DNA from: Lysobacter sp. HDW10
Lineage (GTDB): Bacteria > Pseudomonadota > Gammaproteobacteria > Xanthomonadales > Xanthomonadaceae
Direction: 5' to 3'
DNA: 64,000 nucleotides
Assembly: GCF_011300685.1 (NCBI RefSeq)
Contig: NZ_CP049864.1
Coordinates: 62,001-126,000, forward strand
Part shown: positions 58,601 to 64,000 of the stretch, in pieces
Layout: every line of letters begins with the position of its first letter
Position numbering within the stretch: the first letter of the stretch is position 1
Position numbers and translations under genes: made by a program
Notes under the pieces: model-generated
Database searches by the model: none
The model's input: only the letters and a program-made list of their open reading frames with translations
What the model was told of the DNA's origin: nothing

Positions 58601-58866
58601 GCTTTGGATACAGCGATCGTGTACGGACCACCCACGCGCAAACCGCGTGCGTTATAGCGACCGTTCGCATCCGTCGTGACGCGGCTGGTGGTGCCGGACT
58701 CTACGTGCGTAATAACAACTTCGGCACCTGCGACAGGCGCGCCGTTAGCGGTGACTTGACCGCCGACACTAGCCGACGTGCTTTGAGCAAAAACAGGTGC
58801 AGCGACCAACGCTGCCATCAAGCCAAGTGCCAACTTGGACTTGCGGAGTTGATTCGGATTTCGCAT
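55678..58866 (-). CDS. oar: TonB-dependent receptor with carboxypeptidase-like domain (Oar-like)
   Basis: A 1062-residue outer-membrane protein from ATG 58866: signal peptide (KLALGLMAALVAAPVFAQS), an N-terminal carboxypeptidase-regulatory-like fold (SVGGQVTANGAPVAGAEVVI, TTDANGRYNARGLRVGGPY), a TonB plug (LEALPSSSGNIQDYMRLDPR), and a large beta-barrel ending in RYKF. This is the Oar architecture first described in Myxococcus and widespread in Xanthomonadaceae, with unknown ligand, likely proteins, peptides or other large substrates. It is monocistronic, with a possible Clp/CRP-like site upstream and a strong terminator. Confidence 0.9.
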   Translation of the reverse strand: MRNPNQLRKSKLALGLMAALVAAPVFAQSTSASVGGQVTANGAPVAGAEVVITHVESGTTSRVTTDANGRYNARGLRVGGPYTIAVSKAGSGNDTESNVYLSVNQTTQVDAQLAGAANNTFDAISVSAIDAAVFSPLKAGAGTNVTRQTLEALPSSSGNIQDYMRLDPRVTFVDRASGSISAAGQNPRYNSIRVDGVSASDTFGLEGNNMPTRRQPVAMDAIEALDIDLSNYDVTISGATGAVVNAVTKSGTNEFHGSVYGTFRDGEWFGRAPKGYGSDKINGDKFNGFTQEKTLGATLGGPIVKDKLFFFANYEKYEQAAPGADLAGSPYGAGVISDADIARVQSAFQARYGVPAGGLASNGDTTLTERALKLDWNISDAHRMSFRYSDLEQSKLRLNGFNSTGASLSSYWYQHDKNIKNYVAQVFSDWTDSFSTEFKVSFRDYAAVRNTPTEGTPEIRISYGTRLTDGVASSPYLFVGTESNSQYNELYTKTWNYFGAATWVVGNHNIKFGADYSTNDIYNIYAPFVDGQLYYNSVNDFVNNNPSFSMIRNPLNGDVDNMAAKYKYNALGLFVQDQWYVNDALTLTYGLRADRYTVDHKPPYNAQAEAVWGYNNSDVGGGKFLLQPRIGFNYKLSDESLAQIRGGLGLFQGDSPQVWLSNSYNTYGPNYTQVEQYYFSSRPPSRPAQSVNFASPDFEQPSVWKANLAVDFGLPWYGMIFSAEMMATEVNSALYYKKLDMYRVSRVGPDGRDLFWGNTAQNSTARANRPSGWGDVYMIDSTDKGSTQQFTVSLSKPMTKASDWSWSLAYTYTNANEVGSLTSSTASSGYTYSPIASANAETVNRSRYEIRDRVSGNLTWKHNFFGNYETKIGLVYEGRSGRPYSWVYYSDMNGDSRSFNDLLYVPSGPGDVQFGTLSSAGVYTANPGMEAAFFEYLNNNKQLNRYRGTIAPANGGRAGWVNLFDVRISQELPGFWKGHKAEIWADIQNVGNMISRDWGNVVDYGFFATTGVANYQGINPATGKYVYSFTGAQNPNVANGDADGFNVGISQWSISVGLRYKF

Positions 58867-59016
58867 GTATGGCCTCGATTCCAGGGCTACGACTAAAAAA
58901 GGTGCGGCCGTAGTCATGCCAAAGCACACGGTCGCGCATGTATTAAAACTGCGTTAAATAGTATGCCATTTCAGTGACATTCATGTGACACGTCTTGGAG
59001 GATGCGCTCCCGAATG

Positions 59017-59032
59017 TGTGCGCTCCGTCACA
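59017..59032 (-). promoter_or_regulatory. Clp/CRP-like binding site upstream of oar
   Basis: TGTGC-N6-TCACA matches 9 of 10 consensus positions of CRP and the Xanthomonas homologue Clp (TGTGA-N6-TCACA). It lies about 150 bases upstream of the oar start and just past the marC stop codon. Whether it is bound is unknown. Confidence 0.45.
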
Positions 59033-59049
59033 CTATTTTGAGCCTTGGA

Positions 59050-59643
59050 TTAGGGCACGGAACCCAAATAGGTCTTAATGCCGTCCAGAAACATCTGCAC
59101 TGAGATGGCGACCAAGATCATGCCCATCAGGCGCTCCACCGCCGTGAGGACACGAGGACCCAGGACTTTGTACAGCGCCGTCGAGGATAGAAGGATGACA
59201 GCCGTGGCGATAATCGCGATCAGCAGTGCGAGGCTCCACTCCCATTCACGTCCGGGATATTGCGTCCCCATCAGCATCACGGTCGCCATGCCGGAGGGCC
59301 CAGCAATCATGGGCACGGCCAGCGGCACGATGAAGGGCTCGCCGTCTGGCAGCTCGCCCATGATCCCTTCCGGTGGCGGAAAGATCATTCGAATACCGAT
59401 CAAGAACAACACGATGCCGCCGGCGATGGCCACCGACTGCTGCTCGAGATGCATGACTTCGAGTGCATAACGGCCGAACCAAAGGAAAATCATCAGTACA
59501 ACGAACGCGATCAAGATTTCGCGCATGATGATTTTGCGTTGACGCGCAGCGGGCAAAGGTCGCAGCAGTCCCAACACGATAGGCACGTTGCCCAGCGGAT
59601 CAAGGATCAGGAACAACAGCAAGGCAGCGGAGATGATGGTCAT
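59050..59643 (-). CDS. MarC family integral membrane protein (YhgN-like)
   Basis: A 197-residue protein with six predicted transmembrane helices. It starts MTIISAALLLFLILDPLGNVP, has the signature IAGGIVLFLIGIRMIFP, and the repeated VPLAVPMIAGPSGMATVML, all diagnostic for the MarC family. Despite the name, the family's function is not established; YhgN is the closest-looking Escherichia coli relative. It overlaps the SDR gene by four bases. Confidence 0.92.
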   Translation of the reverse strand: MTIISAALLLFLILDPLGNVPIVLGLLRPLPAARQRKIIMREILIAFVVLMIFLWFGRYALEVMHLEQQSVAIAGGIVLFLIGIRMIFPPPEGIMGELPDGEPFIVPLAVPMIAGPSGMATVMLMGTQYPGREWEWSLALLIAIIATAVILLSSTALYKVLGPRVLTAVERLMGMILVAISVQMFLDGIKTYLGSVP

Positions 59644-60350
59644 GCGTCTGCAATGTCCGTAGTGGCTTCGCCCATCATGGCGCGAATACAGAGCTCTGCA
59701 TACTCACCGGGCATTTTGGCCGTGAAGTCGCGCTCCGCGATGTAGGCGCGCGAACGCAGCCCGGTACGCATCGGGCCCGGCGTGACCGCCACAACTTGGA
59801 TGGCGGTATTGCTGAGCTCCCCTTTGAGCATCGGCACCAAGGCATGGCGTGCAGCATTGGCCAAGCCGTAACCGCCCCAGTAGGGTTTTGAGGTGCGCGT
59901 GGTGTCATCGAGTGCAATTGCAACAACACCCGCTTCCGATTTACGCAGGGCGGGCAAGCACGCCATGGTCGCCCAGACGCTGGCGGTCAAATTGACGTGG
60001 ATCGCGCGCGCGACTTCTGCCGGATCGGTCAGTTCAATCGGCGTCAGGCCTGGAAAATGGGCCGCGGCATGAAAGACGCCATCAATTCGACCGTGCGCCT
60101 CATCGATTCGCTCAACCATTTCCGCCAGTTGTTCGGGCGATGCACCTTCCAAATCCAACGGGTACATCTGCACGAAGTGGCCTTCAGCCTCGATCGACTT
60201 CGCCACTTTTTCCAGCATGCGCACACTGCGCCCCGAAATAATGACCTGCGCGCCTTCGCTGGCGAAGCTACGCGCCGCTTCCGAACCCAGCCCACCTTGT
60301 GCGCCCAAGACAAGGATGACCTTGTCTTGCAGTCGCTTCGTTGCTGTCAT
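59640..60350 (-). CDS. Short-chain dehydrogenase/reductase family protein with degenerate active site
   Basis: A 236-residue Rossmann-fold protein resembling YciK-type SDRs. The nucleotide-binding motif VLGAQGGLGSEAA and the Asn of HVNLTASVW (Asn120) are kept. However, at the catalytic Tyr161 (YWGGYGLANAARHA) the Lys of YxxxK is Asn165, and the Ser expected 13 residues before Tyr is Asp148. It may still bind NAD(P) but is unlikely to be a normal dehydrogenase. It overlaps both grxD and marC by four bases, so it is part of grxD-SDR-marC. Confidence 0.88.
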   Translation of the reverse strand: MTATKRLQDKVILVLGAQGGLGSEAARSFASEGAQVIISGRSVRMLEKVAKSIEAEGHFVQMYPLDLEGASPEQLAEMVERIDEAHGRIDGVFHAAAHFPGLTPIELTDPAEVARAIHVNLTASVWATMACLPALRKSEAGVVAIALDDTTRTSKPYWGGYGLANAARHALVPMLKGELSNTAIQVVAVTPGPMRTGLRSRAYIAERDFTAKMPGEYAELCIRAMMGEATTDIADA

Positions 60351-60667
60351 GCGTGCTGTGCTTCGGCCACGAGTCGGGAGAGCTCGCCGGATTCGTGCAA
60401 TTCGGTGACGATGTCGCAGCCGCCGATCAGTTCACCCTTAATGAACAACTGCGGGAAAGTCGGCCAATTCGAGAAACGCGGCAAATTGGCACGGATCTCG
60501 GGATCTTCCAACACATTGACCGAAGCGAGGTTTTCGACACCTGCGGCTTTCAAGGCTTGCACCGTCCGACTTGAGAAACCACACATCGGGAATTGCGGCG
60601 TACCTTTCATAAACAGCACGATCGGCTTCGATTCAACGGTTTCTTTGATGCGGTCGATCACATTCAT
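60347..60667 (-). CDS. grxD: Monothiol glutaredoxin GrxD
   Basis: GrxD transfers 2Fe-2S clusters and works in iron homeostasis. The 106-residue protein has the monothiol active site in MKGTPQFPMCGFSSRTVQAL (CGFS) and the later FSNWPTFPQLFIKGELIGGCD, both classical. ATG 60667 is preceded by GGAG with 5-base spacing; a longer frame to 60688 is less likely. It is the first gene of grxD-SDR-marC and divergent from sodB, sharing a 94-base intergenic region with a palindrome. Confidence 0.94.
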   Translation of the reverse strand: MNVIDRIKETVESKPIVLFMKGTPQFPMCGFSSRTVQALKAAGVENLASVNVLEDPEIRANLPRFSNWPTFPQLFIKGELIGGCDIVTELHESGELSRLVAEAQHA

Positions 60668-60712
60668 GTCAGCTCCAAGGTTGGTCATGACAGCACGCCA
60701 ACGCCAGTGAAA

Positions 60713-60731
60713 TTACAATGAGCCATTGTAA
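60713..60731. promoter_or_regulatory. Perfect palindrome between grxD and sodB
   Basis: TTACAATG-AGC-CATTGTAA is an 8-base perfect inverted repeat. Each arm contains TACAAT, a good -10 hexamer reading in opposite directions, so the dyad may be a divergent promoter core or the operator of an iron- or redox-responsive regulator. Confidence 0.5.
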
Positions 60732-60761
60732 ACCCGCAGCATTCAAACTTGGAGTCGCCGC

Positions 60762-61343
60762 ATGGCCATCGAACTGCCCGCACTACCCTACGACCGCACC
60801 GCACTTGAACCGCATATTTCGGGCGAAACGATCGACTTCCACTACGGAAAACATCACAAGTCGTATGTTGACAACCTCAACAAGTTGATTGACGGCACGA
60901 AATTCGCCGATATGTCACTCGAAGACATCGTCAAGCAATCGGACGGTGGCGTGTTCAATAACGCAGCCCAGATCTGGAACCACACGTTCTATTGGAACTG
61001 CATGAAGCCGCAAGGCGGCGGCGAACCGACCGGCAAGTTGGCCGATGCCATCAATGCCGCTTTCGGTGACTTTGAAAAGTTCAAAGCACAATTTACCGAC
61101 ACCGCAGTGAAGACCTTTGGTTCGGGCTGGGCTTGGTTGGTTCAACGTAAAGACGGCACGGTGGCTTTGGTCAGCACGTCGAATGCTGCGACACCGCTCA
61201 CCGGTGACGACACGCCGCTGATGACCTGCGACGTGTGGGAACACGCGTACTACATCGACTATCGCAATCTGCGCCCGAAGTATCTGGAACACTTCTGGAA
61301 CTTGGTGAATTGGGATTTTGTTGCTGGAAACATGAAGGCCTAA
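60762..61343 (+). CDS. sodB: Iron superoxide dismutase
   Basis: SodB converts superoxide to peroxide and oxygen in the cytoplasm. The 193-residue product matches Escherichia coli SodB in length and in metal ligands: His27, His74 ([12 protein letters not shown]), Asp157 and His161 ([11 protein letters not shown]). Gln70 in AAQIW is the residue typical of iron rather than manganese enzymes. ATG 60762 has GGAG 7 bases upstream. Divergent grxD suggests a shared iron or oxidative-stress theme. Confidence 0.97.
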   Translation: MAIELPALPYDRTALEPHISGETIDFHYGKHHKSYVDNLNKLIDGTKFADMSLEDIVKQSDGGVFNNAAQIWNHTFYWNCMKPQGGGEPTGKLADAINAAFGDFEKFKAQFTDTAVKTFGSGWAWLVQRKDGTVALVSTSNAATPLTGDDTPLMTCDVWEHAYYIDYRNLRPKYLEHFWNLVNWDFVAGNMKA

Positions 61344-61359
61344 ACGCATCACATCGCAT

Positions 61360-61400
61360 CTCAGCCGCGCTAAAACGCGGCTGAGTGCTTTTGCTGTTTT
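61360..61400 (+). terminator. Rho-independent terminator of sodB
   Basis: A perfect 10-base stem (CTCAGCCGCG with CGCGGCTGAG) and a 6-base loop, followed by TGCTTTTGCTGTTTT. It lies 16 bases beyond the sodB stop and reaches the convergent lipoprotein gene's end. Confidence 0.85.
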
Positions 61401-62001
61401 ACTTCAAGTTATACCCATACTTGGCCGCCAGCGAGGCATCGTCGCCTGACTCACCATGGCAGGCCGCAAAGTAAGTATTCGCCGGAATTTGCAGCGCACC
61501 GCCGACACCTGCGGGTGACAATTTCAAATCATCACCCTGCCCGCCAATCGATGCATACGGGTGCTGGCGCGAGCACACCACGACACCTTTCGGTTTGTCG
61601 CTCAACCAACGAATTTGAACGCCCTTCGCATCGACCGGGTAGTCGGACGAATGCATGGTTTCGCCGCGTTGAAAATCGAAATTGAACTTGGGTTCTGAGT
61701 CGATGCCGCCGCGTTCGACCTGCGTGACTTTCAACCAATCACACGTACCGGATTCACATGTGGCACGGATCACAAAACCGACCGGCAAGCGGTCGATGAA
61801 CGCCATAGAGGGCTGACCCTGGGCATCGGTCACAGCCACCGAGGTCACTGGATTGTTGACGATTGCAACATCGTTCTTTTTGGCGGACTTTTTTGCCGCG
61901 GCCGCCGCATGTGTGGGGTTTTCAGAGTTATCTGCACTACTGCATGCAGTGAATGCAAACGCGAGGAATGAAACGGAGAGTAAGTGGGGGATTTTTTTCA
62001 T
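61399..62001 (-). CDS. Hypothetical lipoprotein
   Basis: A 200-residue protein from ATG 62001: signal peptide MKKIPHLLSVSFLAFAF and a probable lipobox ending TAC before SSADN, so Cys about 21 would be lipidated. A low-complexity Ala/Lys linker (THAAAAAKKSAKK) follows, then a folded domain with four Cys in CESGTC, VVCSRQH and AACHGE. I do not recognise the family. No c-type haem CxxCH is present. It lies 19 bases downstream of purK, so it may be in the purEK transcript. Confidence 0.8.
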   Translation of the reverse strand: MKKIPHLLSVSFLAFAFTACSSADNSENPTHAAAAAKKSAKKNDVAIVNNPVTSVAVTDAQGQPSMAFIDRLPVGFVIRATCESGTCDWLKVTQVERGGIDSEPKFNFDFQRGETMHSSDYPVDAKGVQIRWLSDKPKGVVVCSRQHPYASIGGQGDDLKLSPAGVGGALQIPANTYFAACHGESGDDASLAAKYGYNLK

Positions 62002-62020
62002 CCCCATATCTTGCAACGAA

Positions 62021-63169
62021 TTAATTCGAGAGTGCGTGAATCACCGGTAAAACTTGTTCTTTTCGTGACAGCTCTCCCCCTACGCGCTCGAGCGCACGCG
62101 AAAGTTCCTGCGCTGAATCTGCACGCAAGGTCGCATGACCCACTTTGCGACCCGCACGCGGTTGTTTTCCATAGTCGTGCCAATGGCCGCACGCATCACG
62201 CAGGATGGGTGTCGGATCGGGCATGTCGCCGATCCAATTCAACATGCACGCATGGCCGATCATACGTGTGCTGCCCAAGGGCAGGCCGAGCACGGCACGC
62301 AGGTGATTTTCGAACTGCGAGGTCTCGCTACCTTCCAATGTCCAATGGCCCGAATTGTGCACGCGTGGTGCCAATTCGTTGGCCATGAGTTCGCCGTCTT
62401 TGCAAAAGAGTTCGAGCGCGCAAACACCCACGTAGTCCAATGCTTCAACCAATGCTTTGGCATAGCCGGTCGCGCGCGCTGCCAGCGCATCATCGACGCG
62501 TGCCGGGGCAAGGCTCGCCGACAGCACACCATCGACGTGCCAGTTTTCGGTCAGCGGCCAGGTTTGGAATTCGCCATTGCGCCCGCGCACTGCCACGACG
62601 CTCAACTCGCGATCGAAATGCACAAACGCTTCGAGAATGAGGCCGGTTGAAAACGCTTGTGCACCCAGCGCATCCCATGCCGCATCAATGGACGCGGGCG
62701 AATTGTCGCGAATGCGATGTTGCCCTTTGCCGTCATAGCCAAGTCGACGCGTTTTCAGAATGCAGGGTGCGCCCAAGGTGTGCACCGCGGCTTCAAGATC
62801 TGCACGCGAGGTGATGTCTGCGAATGCCGGCACCGGAATGCCGAGTTGTTGGAACAAAGTTTTCTCGGCCAAGCGATCTTGCGCGGTGGCTAAGGCGCGC
62901 GGGTTCGGGAAGACAGGCACGAATTGCGTGAGCCATTCGGCGCTTTCAGCGGGTACGTTTTCAAAATCAAAGGTGGCGACATCCACTTCTGAAGAGAACT
63001 GTGCCAATGCATTCTCATCGCGATAGTCACCCAGCAAGAGCGGCGCAAATTGACCCGCACACGCATCTTCCACGCTGTCCAACACCAGAAATCGCAAGCC
63101 CAAAGGCGCACCGGCCAAGGCCATCATGCGCGCGAGTTGTCCCCCGCCGAGAATGCCAACGGTGGTCAT
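62021..63169 (-). CDS. purK: N5-carboxyaminoimidazole ribonucleotide synthase PurK
   Basis: PurK is an ATP-grasp ligase that carboxylates AIR to N5-CAIR in purine synthesis. The 382-residue protein starts [20 protein letters not shown], with ATP-grasp features [18 protein letters not shown] and [23 protein letters not shown], both diagnostic. The start overlaps the purE stop by four bases. purEK order is standard. Confidence 0.97.
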   Translation of the reverse strand: MTTVGILGGGQLARMMALAGAPLGLRFLVLDSVEDACAGQFAPLLLGDYRDENALAQFSSEVDVATFDFENVPAESAEWLTQFVPVFPNPRALATAQDRLAEKTLFQQLGIPVPAFADITSRADLEAAVHTLGAPCILKTRRLGYDGKGQHRIRDNSPASIDAAWDALGAQAFSTGLILEAFVHFDRELSVVAVRGRNGEFQTWPLTENWHVDGVLSASLAPARVDDALAARATGYAKALVEALDYVGVCALELFCKDGELMANELAPRVHNSGHWTLEGSETSQFENHLRAVLGLPLGSTRMIGHACMLNWIGDMPDPTPILRDACGHWHDYGKQPRAGRKVGHATLRADSAQELSRALERVGGELSRKEQVLPVIHALSN

Positions 63170-63669
63170 TTGCGCGGATCGTCGTTTTGCAAGACGGCTT
63201 CGGTTTGTTCTGTTCTAAATGCGTCAAGCGCCTTGGCGATTTCGGGATGATCGTGCGCCAACAGTGAGGCAGCGAAGAGTGCGGCATTCGCCGAGCCCGC
63301 CACGCCAATTGCGAAGGTGGCGACGGGAATACCGGCCGGCATTTGCACAATTGAAAGCAAGGAATCCAAGCCGTTCAGTGCGCGAGACTGCACGGGCACC
63401 CCGAGGATCGGCACGCGCGTCTTCGACGCCAGCATGCCCGGCAAATGCGCTGCACCGCCGGCGCCCGCAATAATTGCGCGCAATCCGCGGCCCTGGGCAT
63501 CTGCGGCATAGGAGAACAGCAGGTCAGGCGTCCGGTGCGCTGAAACCACGCGCACTTCGTGTGGAACGCCCAGAGCATCGAGCTTTTCGGACGCAGGCCG
63601 CATGGTTTCCCAGTCTGAGCGGGAGCCCATCACGATGCCCACCAAAGGGGTCTTGGAATCGGACAACAT
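63166..63669 (-). CDS. purE: N5-carboxyaminoimidazole ribonucleotide mutase PurE
   Basis: PurE converts N5-CAIR to CAIR. The 167-residue protein has the class I signatures [29 protein letters not shown] and [18 protein letters not shown] 63669 has GGAG six bases upstream, whereas the GTG at 63681 would be embedded in that site. It heads the purE-purK transcript. A weak -10-like TAGAAT lies near 63690-63695 on the minus strand, with no good -35. Confidence 0.96.
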   Translation of the reverse strand: MLSDSKTPLVGIVMGSRSDWETMRPASEKLDALGVPHEVRVVSAHRTPDLLFSYAADAQGRGLRAIIAGAGGAAHLPGMLASKTRVPILGVPVQSRALNGLDSLLSIVQMPAGIPVATFAIGVAGSANAALFAASLLAHDHPEIAKALDAFRTEQTEAVLQNDDPRK

Positions 63670-63727
63670 TATGTTCTCCACAGCTAAAGACGTATTCTAG
63701 CCATCACCCACGCAATCGCGAAATTCA

Positions 63728-63991
63728 ATGGATAAGAAATTGCTCGACCTGTTGGTGTGCCCCGTGACTCGCCAGCCGCTTTCGCTGCTCGATCCGACAC
63801 AACTCAAGACGCTTAATACCGCGATTGAAGCCAATGGTGTGGCATTCGGCGACGATCTCCAAAGCGAAACACTGAAGGAAGCCCTGATCACCCGCGATGG
63901 CAAACGCCTGTATCGCGTGGACGACGGAATTCCCGTTTTGCTGCCGGAAGCCTTCGCAGATGCGGCGGCGCTGGGATTCAAGGCCGCATGA
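63728..63991 (+). CDS. Trm112 family protein
   Basis: An 87-residue protein with the Trm112-like beginning MDKKLLDLLVCPVTRQPLSL and the family ending YRVDDGIPVLLPEAFADA. Escherichia coli YcaR (60 residues) is a short member. Only one cysteine of the usual zinc-binding CPxC pair is kept (CPVT), so metal binding is doubtful, and a roughly 25-residue insertion (AIEANGVAFGDDLQSE) separates the halves. It overlaps the next start codon by four bases. Confidence 0.85.
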   Translation: MDKKLLDLLVCPVTRQPLSLLDPTQLKTLNTAIEANGVAFGDDLQSETLKEALITRDGKRLYRVDDGIPVLLPEAFADAAALGFKAA

Positions 63992-64000
63992 GCCGTAGTC
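63988..64000 (+). CDS. Possible start of the next gene, cut by the window end
   Basis: ATG at 63988 overlaps the Trm112-like stop codon in an ATGA arrangement used throughout this window. Only four codons are visible (MSRS), so the product cannot be named; kdsB follows the Trm112 gene in many relatives. Confidence 0.3.

Noticed and set aside
56848-58896. Open frame of 682 codons on the plus strand opposite the Oar-like receptor gene
   Set aside because: It is antisense to a clear, signal-peptide-bearing receptor. Its composition (many Val, Arg, His) is the typical shadow of a highly expressed gene with biased third positions, and no domain or start signal supports it.

Overview
The window is chromosomal core sequence from a gammaproteobacterium of the Xanthomonadaceae/Lysobacteraceae type. 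The evidence is the gene order bamA-lpxD-fabZ-lpxA-lpxB-rnhB-dnaE-accA, an Oar-type TonB-dependent receptor, a fimT-pilVWXY1E minor-pilin operon and a complete cbb3 oxidase cluster. Base composition looks moderate for that family (high fifties percent GC by eye, not computed). I see no prophage, insertion sequence, CRISPR array or island-like segment. Genes are densely packed, with many 4-base ATGA/GTGA stop-start overlaps, and no gene-free stretch exceeds 300 bases.

Layout. 1-14203 (+): the 3' end of rseP, then bamA, lipid A and fatty-acid genes (lpxD, fabZ, lpxA, lpxB), rnhB, dnaE, accA, tilS, xseB and ispA. 14213-24055 (mostly -): a DUF4870 membrane protein, pmbA/tldE, darP (+), and the maf-rng-yhdP-tldD operon. 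24202-25898: a SIMPL-domain periplasmic protein (+), then rsfS-rlmH (-) with their own promoter. 26058-39966 (-): a micro-aerobic respiration block. hemN and ccoN each sit behind a perfect FNR/Anr palindrome, followed by ccoO-ccoQ-ccoP, a small unknown membrane protein, ccoG, ccoH and ccoI, then an embedded cytochrome c maturation block ccmF-ccmH-ccmI, then ccoS and a SafE-type transporter. The very short ccoQ and ccoS genes were found by translating the gaps. 40046-46159: tRNA-Val, a BON-LysM protein, uvrB, an orphan FimT minor pilin, tRNA-Asn, a secreted alpha/beta hydrolase and an RhlE-type helicase. 46451-54177: the minor-pilin/PilY1 operon (-) beside a divergent AlgZ/FimS-type histidine kinase. 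54179-64000: ppnN, an Oar-like receptor, marC, a degenerate SDR, grxD, sodB (+), a lipoprotein, purE-purK, and a Trm112-like protein overlapping the start of a gene cut by the window edge.

How the parts work together. The first block builds the outer membrane (BamA, LpxA/B/D, FabZ) and couples it to lipid and DNA synthesis. YhdP and RseP also serve the envelope. The cbb3 block contains structural subunits, copper and assembly factors, part of the haem-lyase machinery and oxygen-independent haem synthesis, all under apparent oxygen-responsive control. The pilus block encodes tip and priming subunits and a candidate sensor for them.

No wholly new system is obvious. The most interesting points are the geometry of the hemN promoter, which predicts a leaderless mRNA; a PPC-like domain inserted in PilY1; an orphan FimT with an arginine-rich GRxR tail; an unrecognised membrane protein inside the cbb3 operon; and an SDR that lacks its catalytic Ser and Lys.
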